Assembly (NCBI GenBank): GCA_963851215.1
Contig: CAWKOG010000020.1
Span: forward strand, 496,001 to 560,000
DNA from: DATKFM01 sp963851215
GTDB lineage: Bacteria; Pseudomonadota; Alphaproteobacteria; Dongiales; Dongiaceae
Direction of reading: 5' to 3'
DNA length: 64,000 nucleotides
The position numbers and the translations under genes are program-made. The notes beneath the pieces are model-generated. The model made no database searches and had not been told where the DNA came from. It saw nothing but the letters and a program-made list of their open reading frames with translations. Positions 8,549 to 16,764 of the stretch are shown here, one piece after another (position 1 is the first letter of the stretch; each line of letters opens with the position of its first letter).

Positions 8549-9340
8549 ATGCCTGACGGATCGCTCGTCATCAGCTACCGGGAATATGCGCCGCCGCCGG
8601 ACCTGGCGGCGCATGTGGCCTGCACTTGGGTCAATGTCAGCCGCGCCCTGCCGCTGGCGCCGGCGCAGCCGATCATTCCCGACGGCTGCGCTGACATCAT
8701 CATGTTCGGCGACGAGCCGCCGCATATTGCCGGTCCTGCCGCCACGACCCAATGGGTCCGGCCGCAGCCCGCGGGCACGCTGATCACCGCGATCAGATTC
8801 CGGCCCGGCGCGGTGCGGTCGATCTTGCGCTGCGACGTGGAGGCGCTCGGTCCGTGGGGCGTGGAACTCGAGTCGATTTGCGGGCGCGAGGCGAAGGCCT
8901 TGGTCGCAGATCTCGCCGCTGCCGAGTCAGCCGACGCACGCCGGGCGGCGCTGGAGGCCTGGACACGCCAGCGGATCGCGGCGGCGCAGGGCGCGGACCA
9001 GAAGATCATCGCGGCGGGCGCCATGCTGACGCAGGCGCCATGGGCCACGGTGGACGAGGTGGCGGACGCGCTCGACTTGTCGGCCCGGCAGCTCCGCCGC
9101 GGTTTCATCGCCGCCTGCGGCTATGGACCCAAGACGTTGCAGCGGATCATGCGGCTGCAGCAGGCGTTGCGGCTGGCCTCGGCGCCGGCGCATCCGGGCG
9201 GCCTCGCCCACCTCGCCGCCGCCGCCGGCTATGCGGACCAGGCGCACATGACCCGCGAGTTCCTGGACCTGACCGGCTTCACGCCCGCCCGCTATCTGCC
9301 GATCCACAATCCGGAGCTGAGCCGCTGGCTGGAGCTGTAG
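8549..9340 (+). CDS. AraC family transcriptional regulator
   Basis: A 263-residue regulator. The N-terminal half resembles the DUF6597-type sensor domain (VISYREYAPPPDLAAHVACT, IIPDGCADIIMFG). The C-terminal AraC double helix-turn-helix has LDLSARQLRRGFIAACGYGP near residue 180 and GYADQAHMTREFLDLTGFTP near 230. The ligand is unknown. The next gene, 77 bp downstream in the same direction, is a glyoxalase-fold protein that could be its target. Confidence 0.9.
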   Translation: MPDGSLVISYREYAPPPDLAAHVACTWVNVSRALPLAPAQPIIPDGCADIIMFGDEPPHIAGPAATTQWVRPQPAGTLITAIRFRPGAVRSILRCDVEALGPWGVELESICGREAKALVADLAAAESADARRAALEAWTRQRIAAAQGADQKIIAAGAMLTQAPWATVDEVADALDLSARQLRRGFIAACGYGPKTLQRIMRLQQALRLASAPAHPGGLAHLAAAAGYADQAHMTREFLDLTGFTPARYLPIHNPELSRWLEL

Positions 9341-9417
9341 GCGGCGTCCGTTTTGTTCAAGACCCGTCCCCGCCGCCGCGCCACTCTGCGGCCAACAATA
9401 TGAATCAGGAGGTCGAG

Positions 9418-9846
9418 ATGCCGCTGCCGGAAGGGCTGGGGATCAAGTTCGTCGCGGGGTTCGGTCCCATCGTCCGGGCGCCGCAGGCGAGCCGGGACTT
9501 CTATGTCGGTCTCCTGGGCCTGCCGCTGACGCCGATGGAGCAGGACCCGGACTACTTCCACGGCGAAGGGATCGACGGCGTGCGCCACTTCGCGCTCTGG
9601 CCGCTGGCGAACGCGGCGCAGTCCTGTTTCGGCTCGTCCGAATGGCCCGCCTCGGTGCCGGCGCCCAACGCCTGGCTGGAATTCGATGTCGAGGACGTGG
9701 CCGCCGCGAGCAAGATCCTGAAGGCGCGCGGCTGCCGGCTGCTGGTCGACAACCGCAAGGAACCCTGGGGCCAGACGGTGACGCGGCTGCTGAGCCCCGA
9801 GGGCCTGCTGATCGGCATCACCTTCACGCCCTGGCTGCGGAGCTGA
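9418..9846 (+). CDS. VOC/glyoxalase-fold protein
   Basis: A 142-residue single-module vicinal-oxygen-chelate protein. The N-terminal half has ASRDFYVGLLGLPLTPME and the C-terminal half NAWLEFDVEDVAAASKIL and GQTVTRLLSPEGLLIGITFT, the usual beta-alpha-beta-beta-beta repeats. A perfect AGGAGG six bases upstream fixes the ATG at 9418 rather than the one at 9400. The reaction is not predictable from sequence; glyoxalase-, dioxygenase- and resistance-type proteins share this fold. Confidence 0.85.
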   Translation: MPLPEGLGIKFVAGFGPIVRAPQASRDFYVGLLGLPLTPMEQDPDYFHGEGIDGVRHFALWPLANAAQSCFGSSEWPASVPAPNAWLEFDVEDVAAASKILKARGCRLLVDNRKEPWGQTVTRLLSPEGLLIGITFTPWLRS

Positions 9847-9892
9847 GAGCAGCGACTTCCATCGCCAGGGTCCGATCGCCTATAGTCGGATC

Positions 9893-10777
9893 ATGGCAGC
9901 CACCTACACCCGCATCGAGGTCCGGCCGATGGCCGGCGCGCTGGGCGCCGACATCCATGGCGTGGACCTCGCCCAGCCGCTCGACGACGCGACATCGGCC
10001 GACATCGAGCGCGCCTTCCACGATCGCCTCGTGCTGTTCTTCCACGACCAGCGCCTGACGCCGGAGCAGCATCTCGCCTTCTCGCGGCGGCTCGGCCCGC
10101 TCACCCGCTCGCCCTACATCAAGCATATGGACGAGTATCCTGACATCATCGCCGTGCTGAAGGAGGCCGACGAGCGCAACATCAGCACCTTCGGCAATGC
10201 CTGGCATTCGGATTTCAGCTTCCTCGAGGAGCCGCCGCTGGGTTCCGTGCTCTATGCGCGCGAGGTGCCGGATCATGGCGGCGACACGCTGTTCGCCAAC
10301 ATGTACAGCGCCTATGAGGCGCTGTCCGAGGGCATGCGGCGGATGCTCGACGGGCTCAACGCGATGCATTCCGGCAAGCCCTATGGCATGAGCGGCCTGC
10401 CCGCCGATCTCCGGGTCTCGCGCTCCATCGGCATCGAGCGGAACAAGCCGGAGGCCGACCGCGAGGTGGCCCATCCCGTGGTGCGCGTGCATCCGGCGAC
10501 GGGCCGCAAGGCGCTGTTCGTCAACTCGATCTACACCACCCGCTTCGAGGGCTGGACCGAGGCCGAGAGCCGGCCGCTGCTCAAGTTCCTCTTCGACCAC
10601 GCCATCCGGCCCGAATTCACCTGCCGCCTGCGCTGGCGCGTCAACGACCTGGCGATCTGGGACAACCGCTGCGCCATGCACTACGCCGTCAACGACTACG
10701 ACGGCGCGAGACGGCTGATGCACCGCACCACCATCAAGGGCGAGCGGCCGATTTCGGCGCGGGGGAAGAACTCTTAG
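9893..10777 (+). CDS. TauD/TfdA-family Fe(II)/2-oxoglutarate dioxygenase
   Basis: A 294-residue cytoplasmic oxygenase. The iron ligands are visible: the HxD pair in NAWHSDFSFLEEPP (about residue 103) and the distal His in WDNRCAMHYAVNDYDG (about 263). The 2-oxoglutarate-binding Arg is probably the one in GARRLMHRTTI. Relatives attack taurine, aryloxyalkanoates or other sulfonates and carboxylates; no linked transporter indicates the substrate here. The last codons and stop are repeated in degenerate form at 11121-11161. Confidence 0.92.
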   Translation: MAATYTRIEVRPMAGALGADIHGVDLAQPLDDATSADIERAFHDRLVLFFHDQRLTPEQHLAFSRRLGPLTRSPYIKHMDEYPDIIAVLKEADERNISTFGNAWHSDFSFLEEPPLGSVLYAREVPDHGGDTLFANMYSAYEALSEGMRRMLDGLNAMHSGKPYGMSGLPADLRVSRSIGIERNKPEADREVAHPVVRVHPATGRKALFVNSIYTTRFEGWTEAESRPLLKFLFDHAIRPEFTCRLRWRVNDLAIWDNRCAMHYAVNDYDGARRLMHRTTIKGERPISARGKNS

Positions 10778-10783
10778 AGCTGC
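10743..10783 (+). repeat. Direct repeat, copy 1 (dioxygenase 3' end)
   Basis: A 41-bp stretch including the dioxygenase stop codon matches 11121-11161 at 36 of 41 positions with no gaps. The translated ends are RPISARGKNS and RPISARGKHT, each followed by TAG. Confidence 0.75.
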
Positions 10784-10865
10784 GCCGGTTGCGCGGCATT
10801 TTCGCGCATTTTCCGCAGGTGATTTGCCAGCCGCGCCAATGCGCTAAGGGCGAAATTCGTGATTC

Positions 10866-10909
10866 CCAGGGGACCCTGATTTTTGGGAACGATGCCATAC
10901 AAGGGAATC
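10866..10909 (+). repeat. Dispersed intergenic element, copy A
   Basis: This stretch closely matches 55235-55280: CCAGGGG, a T5 run, then GGAACGATGCCAT, CAA and GGAA at the same spacing. Both copies lie between genes, about 44 kb apart. Confidence 0.5.
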
Positions 10910-11000
10910 ACTGCTCTGGCCTGCGCGCCGCGGCGCGGCAATGGGATGCCGTAATATCAGGCCGAGCATCCGGGATCGCGGCCGCGGGGCCGGCGCGAAC

Positions 11001-11111
11001 ATGCAGATACACTATGTCCAACATCAAGGCCCGGCCGAGCCGGAGCAACTCCGGGATATGGGGATCGATGTCAGGCGTTCAAGGAATATTATCCGCTCCA
11101 CATTTCTGGCC
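11001..11111 (+). repeat. 111-bp direct repeat flanking the methyltransferase, copy 1
   Basis: Ungapped match to 12034-12144 at roughly four in five positions; GGCGTTCAAGGAATATTATC and ATGTCCAACATCAAGG are identical in both. Both copies can be read as starting MQIH.VQHQG and containing RRSRNIIR, so they may be decayed pieces of one coding sequence. Confidence 0.75.
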
Positions 11112-11120
11112 AGCGGACGC

Positions 11121-11161
11121 AGCGGCCCATTTCGGCGCGGGGCAAGCACACTTAGAACTGC
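11121..11161 (+). repeat. Direct repeat, copy 2 (dioxygenase 3'-end remnant)
   Basis: See copy 1 at 10743-10783. No other part of a dioxygenase gene precedes it. Confidence 0.7.
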
Positions 11162-11207
11162 TACGCTCCGGCGGGTGAAACCTGCGGGCTTTGGGAGGAA
11201 GTCACCA

Positions 11208-11993
11208 ATGGCCGAACAGACGATCCGCTTCGATGACGGCGCCGCCTATGAGCAGATGATGGGGGTCTGGAGCCGGTCCGCCGGCGAGATTTTCCTCGAT
11301 TGGCTGGCGCCGCCGTCGGGTTTGCGATGGATCGATGTCGGCTGCGGCAACGGCGCCTTCACCGAGCTATTGGTCGAGCGCTGCGCCCCGGCGGAGGTGC
11401 AGGGCATCGATCCGTCGGAAGGGCAGCTCGCTTATGCACGCACGCGGCCGGCGGCGCGGGTGGCGGAGTTTCGCCAGGGCGACGCGATGGCGCTTCCCTT
11501 CCCCGCCGATCGGTTCGACGCCGCCGTCATGGCGCTGGTCCTTGTCTTCGTGCCGGAGCCGGCCAAAGGCATCGCGGAAATGGTACGCGTGGTCAGCCCG
11601 GGCGGCATCGTCGCGGCCTATATGTGGGACATGGAGGGCGGCTTTCCCCTGCGTTTCATCCTGGAGGAAATGCGCGCGATGGGTTTGACGCCCCCGCGGC
11701 CGCCGCAAATGGAGATATCCCGCATGGAGGCCATGCGGGATCTGTGGACCGGCGCCGGATTGGAGGCCGTGGAAATGCGGGAGATCACCGTGCACCGGAC
11801 CTTCGCGAATTTCGATGACTTCTGGGCGATCAGCATGAAGTCCCCCTCGCTCGGCCCCGCGATCGCCGCGCTGGCCGCCGGCGACGCCGAGACGCTCAGG
11901 AAACGCGTCCGCGCCCGCCTGCCCGCAGACAGCGAAGAACGGATCACCTATGGCGCCCACGCCAATGCGGTAAAGGGGCGGCGGTCGAAGTAA
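11208..11993 (+). CDS. Class I SAM-dependent methyltransferase
   Basis: A 261-residue protein with a UbiE/COQ5-like methyltransferase core. Motif I is WIDVGCGNGAFTELL near residue 43, motif II is in VQGIDPSEGQLAYAR, and post-motif elements include GDAMALPFPADRFDAAVMAL and MVRVVSPGGIVAAYMWD. The ATG at 11208 follows GGGAGGAA. The substrate is unknown. The gene lies alone between two 111-bp direct repeats, which hints at a duplicated or inserted segment. Confidence 0.9.
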   Translation: MAEQTIRFDDGAAYEQMMGVWSRSAGEIFLDWLAPPSGLRWIDVGCGNGAFTELLVERCAPAEVQGIDPSEGQLAYARTRPAARVAEFRQGDAMALPFPADRFDAAVMALVLVFVPEPAKGIAEMVRVVSPGGIVAAYMWDMEGGFPLRFILEEMRAMGLTPPRPPQMEISRMEAMRDLWTGAGLEAVEMREITVHRTFANFDDFWAISMKSPSLGPAIAALAAGDAETLRKRVRARLPADSEERITYGAHANAVKGRRSK

Positions 11994-12033
11994 TAGAGTA
12001 GGCTCGAGGTTTAGCCGTGGACCGCTCGGCACC

Positions 12034-12144
12034 ATGCAGATCCACGATGTCCAACATCAAGGCACGGACGAGCCGGAGCGATTTCAGGATATGGGGACAG
12101 ATTCTAGGCGTTCAAGGAATATTATCCGCGCCCATCTCTAGCCT
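12034..12144 (+). repeat. 111-bp direct repeat flanking the methyltransferase, copy 2
   Basis: Partner of 11001-11111, exactly 1033 bp downstream. It begins 41 bp after the methyltransferase stop codon. Confidence 0.75.
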
Positions 12145-12177
12145 GTGGGCACATCCTGAACCTCAAATTGCCGCAGT

Positions 12178-13122
12178 TTAGCTTCCAATCTCGCTGCTTT
12201 CTTCGCGTTCCAGCTGCGCGAGTCGCGCTTCCGCAAGCTCCTTGAAATGCCCGTCTGGGTACTTTTCGAGATAGCTACGAAACATCGCCAAATCCTCGCT
12301 ATCCTTCACGCTCTCCCAATAGGTGATCTCCAGCTTTACCTCGTCGCCGGTCGCGACTGTGTCGCCAGTTGTCAGACCGATCAGTCGAGTTCGAGCCAAG
12401 GCGCTAAAGTTTCCCGTCGGGTAGCGCTCGAGATATGCGACATAATCGGACGCTACAACACTATCCGTGATCAAATCCCAGAACGCTAGCTCTGTTTCAT
12501 CTGCCTTGCTTTCCATCGGGCCCTCTGCCGTCGCGACAGGCGTGACCTCCGCGTTGAGAGGATTGGCCCCAATCATATCCGCCGTCGTTGGCGCGCCTTC
12601 GAAGCGCACTGTGAACACGCGAACAGGCCGTGCGATGTTCTTTACGGGCTGCTCGCCTTGATCTTCGAAGACAAAAGGCGATTTATCGCGCAGCTGATCA
12701 CGCACGGCTCGCGAGATACAGATGCCGCCGGGCTCAGCTAGCCCCTGAAGGCGTGCTGCAACGTTGACGCCATCGCCGAAGATATCCTCGTCCTTCACCA
12801 TGACGTCGCCGACATTGATGCCAACGCGGAGCAGCATCTTACTATCTTCGGAGAGCTCAGCGTTGCGCGCGGCCATTGCCTGTTAAATCTCGACCCCGCA
12901 TTGGACCGCCTCCATCACGCTTGGAAACTCTGCGAGCACGCTGTCGCCCGCCGTACTGGCAATGCGTCCATTGCGTTGGCGGATAAGCTCGTCGATGACC
13001 TCACGATGCGCCGAAAAACTCGCCAGCGTGCCGGCTTCGTCTGCACCCATAAGCCGACTATAGCCGGCGAAATCGGCGGAAAAGATGGCGGCGAGTTTGC
13101 GTTCGATAGGTGGCGTATTCAT
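12178..13122 (-). pseudogene. Class III adenylate/guanylate cyclase split by an in-frame ochre stop
   Basis: From 13122 the cyclase catalytic domain reads ERKLAAIFSADFAGYSRLMG, with the metal-binding Asp, and TAGDSVLAEFPSVMEAVQCG. A TAA at 12881-12883 then interrupts it. The same frame continues at once with QAMAARNAELSEDSKMLLRV and GVNVAARLQGLAEPGGICIS, so a single base change (for example CAA to TAA) explains the break. The C-terminus has two copies of a motif ending in DY.AYLERYPTGNFSALA / YLEKYPDGHFKELA, seen in other alphaproteobacterial cyclases. Intact length would be 314 residues. Each half alone lacks essential catalytic residues. Confidence 0.85.
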
Positions 13123-13251
13123 GCGAATGCAATCCGAGCCCTGGCAGCGGATTTATCCCACATTCGCCTCATGTGAGTCACTCAAATCTGCGACAGTAAG
13201 GCGGCACCAAACTAAGTCCGGTCTTGAAAGGTCAATGCAGTAGAGGACGCG

Positions 13252-13944
13252 TCATTCCCGTCCTTCAACTTCACGCTCGACCTCCTTGAGCGCCTGAGCA
13301 GCCAGTGTCCTGCCGGTTTCAACTTTCTCGCTCGCAAAATTGCGGGTCCGGCTCTTCACCTGGTCACTGGTTTCTCCTGCAAGTCGGCTCTCCACCTCGG
13401 TCGTCGGAAATGCGGCGGCGATGCCGGCGCCGATCGCGAGGCCGACGGCCCCGAGTACCAAGGGTTGACGTTCAAACAGCGCGCCAAGATCATTTTGCAC
13501 GGTACGGGCCAATCCATATCCCGCCCGGCTTGTTTCCTGGATAGCAGACCCAGCGCGTGAAACCAAGCCGCTCGCTGAGCTCGTGACTGCTGCGACCCCA
13601 TCTGAGACCTGCGAAGCAGCCTCAGATGCTGTATCACTGACGCTAGCTGTGGCAGCGCCGGCGCCTTTGCCGATGCGCGACCCCATGTTCGAAAGGGTAG
13701 TGGAGATCGCGCCAGATTTGTCCGGCGATCCCGCTGTCCCGCCAAACAAGGAGGCCCGGTTGCCACCGACAAGGAGCCAGAACACGCCCATGCTGATCAA
13801 AGCCGCTGCTGTCGGATTTTGGCGAACCGAGTCCGCGAGATCTCGTACGAAGTCGTTACGACTGTGGCCCTGAGAGCCATCACGCGGCATCGACGGTGCT
13901 TCGCTATGAATATCGCGGTTTCTGCTACTCTCATGCATCGTCAT
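13252..13944 (-). CDS. Membrane stress-type protein sharing a C-terminal module with its operon partner
   Basis: A 230-residue protein of unknown function. After a charged N-terminus comes a hydrophobic segment (ALISMGVFWLLVGG, about residue 45), then an Ala/Ser-rich amphipathic middle (SDTASEAASQVSDGVAAVTS), a second hydrophobic segment in FERQPLVLGAVGLAIGAGIA and a charged tail. The FER.PL..G.VGLAIGA..AA..PTT block also occurs in the protein at 14888-15838. Its ATG overlaps the stop of the holin-X gene (ATGA). It is last in an apparent four-gene operon. Confidence 0.8.
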   Translation of the reverse strand: MTMHESSRNRDIHSEAPSMPRDGSQGHSRNDFVRDLADSVRQNPTAAALISMGVFWLLVGGNRASLFGGTAGSPDKSGAISTTLSNMGSRIGKGAGAATASVSDTASEAASQVSDGVAAVTSSASGLVSRAGSAIQETSRAGYGLARTVQNDLGALFERQPLVLGAVGLAIGAGIAAAFPTTEVESRLAGETSDQVKSRTRNFASEKVETGRTLAAQALKEVEREVEGRE

Positions 13945-14336
13945 CTTACCATCTCCTTGGCAGCCAAGGCGTCGCGGTGAAGTTGTTCAATCGTCCTATT
14001 TGGCGCAATGCCATCAGCCTTCAGCCGGCTGACGGCGGTCCAGGCGAAGCATGCGCCAACTGCGGCGCCCGACAGGCCAGCGATCAGATAAGCCGCCGGT
14101 TGTGACAAACCGATTTCAACGAGCCATCCCGCTAGGGCGAGCAGGATAAGCACCATTGCGGCCCCGATCATGGCAACACCGGCGACCAGGACGGCTAACC
14201 CGACCGCCGCTCGGCTGACCTTCGCGGCGAGCTCAGCACGGGCGAGCCGGATCTCGTTTCGCACGAGAGCATTGAGGTTGTTAGCGGCGTCTGAGAGCAG
14301 CTCGGAGAAAGACCTGTTTTCAGTCTGGGCAGACAT
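13941..14336 (-). CDS. Phage holin family protein (holin-X / DUF1469)
   Basis: A 131-residue inner-membrane protein. The soluble N-terminus ENRSFSELLSDAANNLNALV, with IRLARAELAAKV, is typical of the actinobacterial Holin-X superfamily, which is widespread in bacteria. Two hydrophobic segments follow (GLAVLVAGVAMIGAAMVLIL and AYLIAGLSGAAVGACFAW). A GTG at 14351 overlapping the upstream stop is the alternative start. Despite the family name nothing here suggests a phage; its neighbours are stress-type membrane proteins. Confidence 0.85.
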   Translation of the reverse strand: MSAQTENRSFSELLSDAANNLNALVRNEIRLARAELAAKVSRAAVGLAVLVAGVAMIGAAMVLILLALAGWLVEIGLSQPAAYLIAGLSGAAVGACFAWTAVSRLKADGIAPNRTIEQLHRDALAAKEMVR

Positions 14337-14347
14337 GACTCCAATCC

Positions 14348-14860
14348 TCACGGTGTGCCTTGTTTGTATCTGTCCGCCGAAGCCGTTTGATTGGAAGTCT
14401 TCAAGAACCGTACTGCGGCAAATCCTGCCAACACTGAAACTCCGAGAAAAGCGGCCGGCTGCCTGCGCGCCAGGTCCTGCACATCCCTTAGCAACACATT
14501 GAAATCGCGGTTACGAACCGCGTCCGAAAAGTTTTGAATTTCTGTCGCAGCACCGCGGACATATCGTGCCGCTTGCGGAAGTTCACTCTCGAGTTCGTCC
14601 GCCGTCCGGCTAATGGCGCCCGCAATGGCGCTGACACGCTCTGCGCCTGCCACCTTTTGCTCCTCGGCAGTGGTTCGAAGCTTTGATTCGGCGCCCGCTA
14701 CGACCTCCTTGGCGGTATGCATCGCTCGATCCCCGAGATCGCGTGCCGCCTCCGCGGCCTGTGCTGCAATGCCTTTTGATTGAGAACCGCTGTCGCTGCC
14801 CCCGTTTGAAGGGCTGGGAATTTGCAACTCGGTCGTACCAATGCTCGAAATATCACTCAT
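14348..14860 (-). CDS. Nutrient-deprivation-induced-like protein
   Basis: A 170-residue protein with a polar N-terminus, an amphipathic Ala/Glu-rich helix (AAQAAEAARDLGDRAMHTAK) and a C-terminal hydrophobic anchor (RQPAAFLGVSVLAGFAAVRF). This layout resembles ElaB/YqjD-like tail-anchored proteins and proteins annotated as nutrient-deprivation-induced in rhizobia. The ATG at 14860 has GGAG seven bases upstream; a TTG at 14872 is possible. It overlaps the start region of the holin-X gene. The molecular function is unknown. Confidence 0.75.
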   Translation of the reverse strand: MSDISSIGTTELQIPSPSNGGSDSGSQSKGIAAQAAEAARDLGDRAMHTAKEVVAGAESKLRTTAEEQKVAGAERVSAIAGAISRTADELESELPQAARYVRGAATEIQNFSDAVRNRDFNVLLRDVQDLARRQPAAFLGVSVLAGFAAVRFLKTSNQTASADRYKQGTP

Positions 14861-14887
14861 GATCGTCTCCAATCTGGATGTATGACG

Positions 14888-15838
14888 CTAAATAGTCGTG
14901 CGGCCGTTCTCACTTGCACCCTCAGCCGCGGATTGGACGCGTGCAGCAGCGTTGTCGGTCGCAAACCGGTCCTGCGGGCTGCCAGGGCTTTGGTCGTCGC
15001 CCTTCGCCAGCGAGCGGTCATAGATGCGCTGTCCCGCTGCCTTCGCTGCCTCGTAGCCTTCCGATCCCAACTTGGACGCCCGATCTCTGAGATCATCGCT
15101 CTTGTCGCCAAGCAGCCGGTTTTCGGCCGCCGTTGTCGGCAGCGAGGCGGCGATGACCGCTCCGATCGCCAAACCGACGCCCCCGATGATCAGCGGATGC
15201 CGCTCGAACGCCTGCACAAGGTTGTCCCGAGTTGTGCGGCCCGCCTGAGAAGCCTGGGTCACGGCATAGGACGCGGCATCTGCGCCGCCGCGATACACCG
15301 AAGAGGCGGCATCGGAAACCGCTGCAGTCGCATTGGATGCCATCCTGCTCGCGGCTTGCGCCGTTTCGCTCACGGTATCGCTGACTTCGGCGGCAATTGC
15401 GGCGGCTTTCCCCGAGACCGCCGATCCGACCTTTTCCAAAGTACTTCCGGAATCATCGGAGGACTGATTTCTTGATGCGGCAAATGGCGTACCATTGCTC
15501 GAGCTCGACCGCAGGAGTGCCACGCCGGCCCCAAGCAGCAGAATAGGTGCCGGGATATTCCGAAGGAAACGCCAGCCCAGGTAGGCCAAGCCAGCGCCGA
15601 CAGCAATCGCTTCCAGAGGCCGCTCGCTGGCTTTTCGCCCAATATTGTGAAGCATGTCATGGCTCGTACGATCCACGAAGTGTTTCACTTCACTCTTGAT
15701 TCCTTCAGGCGACACTCGGCGCCGTAAGTCGTCGGCTTTGTCAGAAACACGGCTTCGCAATTCCTCGACGGCTCCCGAAAACTCAGCTCGGGACCGTTCG
15801 GCATCACGTTCAAGTTGTTCGAGGCTGGAAATGGACAT
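14888..15838 (-). CDS. DUF3618 domain protein, first gene of the envelope-stress operon
   Basis: A 316-residue protein. Residues 1-35 (SLEQLERDAERSRAEFSGAV) match DUF3618, a short helical domain common in alphaproteobacteria. A hydrophobic region follows near residue 100 (IPAPILLLGAGVALL), then a long Ala/Ser-rich coiled region (VSETAQAASRMASNATAAVS) and the shared module FERHPLIIGGVGLAIGAVIA. The start at 15838 is preceded by AAGGGAA. It leads a convincing operon (15838 to 13252) whose promoter at 15900-15924 matches the EcfG general-stress type. Confidence 0.85.
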   Translation of the reverse strand: MSISSLEQLERDAERSRAEFSGAVEELRSRVSDKADDLRRRVSPEGIKSEVKHFVDRTSHDMLHNIGRKASERPLEAIAVGAGLAYLGWRFLRNIPAPILLLGAGVALLRSSSSNGTPFAASRNQSSDDSGSTLEKVGSAVSGKAAAIAAEVSDTVSETAQAASRMASNATAAVSDAASSVYRGGADAASYAVTQASQAGRTTRDNLVQAFERHPLIIGGVGLAIGAVIAASLPTTAAENRLLGDKSDDLRDRASKLGSEGYEAAKAAGQRIYDRSLAKGDDQSPGSPQDRFATDNAAARVQSAAEGASENGRTTI

Positions 15839-15899
15839 CTCAATATTCCCTTCGCAGGACGCACAGTTAGCGGCTGCATTATAAGTTCTATAAAAGGGC

Positions 15900-15924
15900 A
15901 ACTCCCCGCTCGCAGCATCGTTCC
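15900..15924 (-). promoter_or_regulatory. EcfG-type promoter GGAAC-N16-AGTT
   Basis: On the minus strand GGAAC (15920-15924) is followed after 16 bases by AGTT (15900-15903). The alphaproteobacterial general-stress sigma factor EcfG recognises GGAAC-N16/17-cGTT. The element lies 62 bp before the DUF3618 start and has the same sequence and spacing as the one at 16801-16825. Confidence 0.65.
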
Positions 15925-16047
15925 GCGAGTGGCCGTTTATTCGTGTAACAGCGAATTCCCGAGATCAGGCTAAGGATCTGCCATTCAACTCGTGGCGCAT
16001 TGCCCTTCGGCAATCGCCGGCTCGCGGCATAATCACCGCATCCAGAG

Positions 16048-16221
16048 CTATTTGAGATGCAGCCTCAGCGAGGGCTCCCCGGGCCTCCTCACATCAGCCG
16101 CTTCGATCGGCGTCACTTTTTCGCATTTGGAGCAACTCGCCAACTGGAAACCGGCCACATTGCTTACCAGCCTGTACGAAGCGCTTCCGCATCGGACACA
16201 TTGAAATTTCAAGCGATTCAT
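16048..16221 (-). CDS. Small zinc-ribbon-like protein
   Basis: A 57-residue protein with two CxxC pairs (QCVRCGS and CSKCEKV) 19 residues apart, the pattern of a zinc ribbon or rubredoxin-like knuckle. The ATG at 16221 has GGAG seven bases upstream; an in-frame ATG ten codons earlier lacks one. It lies 45 bp downstream of the hemerythrin gene on the same strand and is probably co-transcribed. Function unknown. Confidence 0.6.
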   Translation of the reverse strand: MNRLKFQCVRCGSASYRLVSNVAGFQLASCSKCEKVTPIEAADVRRPGEPSLRLHLK

Positions 16222-16266
16222 GGCCGGTCTCCGTTGGAGTAAGGTCATCATACGAATTGGCGATGA

Positions 16267-16743
16267 CTAGCTGGCTTTCTGAAGTTCCATCTTCCGGGTC
16301 TGGAGTAGTTCGCCTAGTTCATTGAGGTCCAGATCCGACTTCCTGACTTTGGGAAAGAGCTCTTCATGCTCTTCCTTGACGTGGTGCTTCACGTACTCGC
16401 CGAGCACTTTCACCTCCGCATCGAACTCTTCGGAACCGGGCTCACCATCTTCGATCTTTGCAATGAGTTCCTTGAGAGATCCGTGTTCCACCGTGGCTTC
16501 GGCGAGGAGCTCATCGGCATCCTCGACATGTTCACGACAAGCCGGGTAGAAAATCTCCTCTTCGATCTGGGCGTGGACGGTCAGGGCGGAACAAATCTTG
16601 GTTGCCAGGTCGGATTTTTCGGCCTTGCGACCGCCAGTTTTCTCGTACTTGCTGAACATTGCCGACACTTCTTCGTGATCAGCCTTCAACAGGCTGATGG
16701 CATCATGCCGCTGCTTGGCGGCCTTGGCTTGGGCTTGTGCCAT
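16267..16743 (-). CDS. Hemerythrin HHE domain protein
   Basis: A 158-residue four-helix protein that likely binds a di-iron centre and O2, NO or peroxide. Candidate ligands are the His in LLKADHEEVSAMF, HAQIEEEIFYPACREH and YVKHHVKEEHEELFP, matching the HHE pattern. A GGAG sequence precedes the ATG at 16743. Its own EcfG-type promoter lies 58 bp upstream, consistent with the oxidative- or general-stress induction typical of this family in alphaproteobacteria. Confidence 0.92.
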   Translation of the reverse strand: MAQAQAKAAKQRHDAISLLKADHEEVSAMFSKYEKTGGRKAEKSDLATKICSALTVHAQIEEEIFYPACREHVEDADELLAEATVEHGSLKELIAKIEDGEPGSEEFDAEVKVLGEYVKHHVKEEHEELFPKVRKSDLDLNELGELLQTRKMELQKAS

Positions 16744-16764
16744 TGCTTGCTCTCCAATTTGCAT

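Larger units (their letters stand above)
10778..11207 (+). other. Non-coding spacer built from repeat fragments
   Basis: I see no convincing gene in these 430 bases. They contain one copy of a dispersed element (10866-10909), one copy of the 111-bp direct repeat (11001-11111) and a remnant of a dioxygenase 3' end (11121-11161). Open frames across it have no family features and are interrupted by these repeats. Confidence 0.6.

Noticed and set aside
10789..11178. Plus-strand ORF in the spacer after the dioxygenase gene
   Set aside because: No ribosome-binding site or motif, and the ORF crosses three different repeat fragments.
13941..14336. Prophage remnant indicated by the holin family name
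   Set aside because: Holin-X/DUF1469 proteins are common chromosomal membrane proteins; no other phage gene is nearby and the neighbours are stress proteins.
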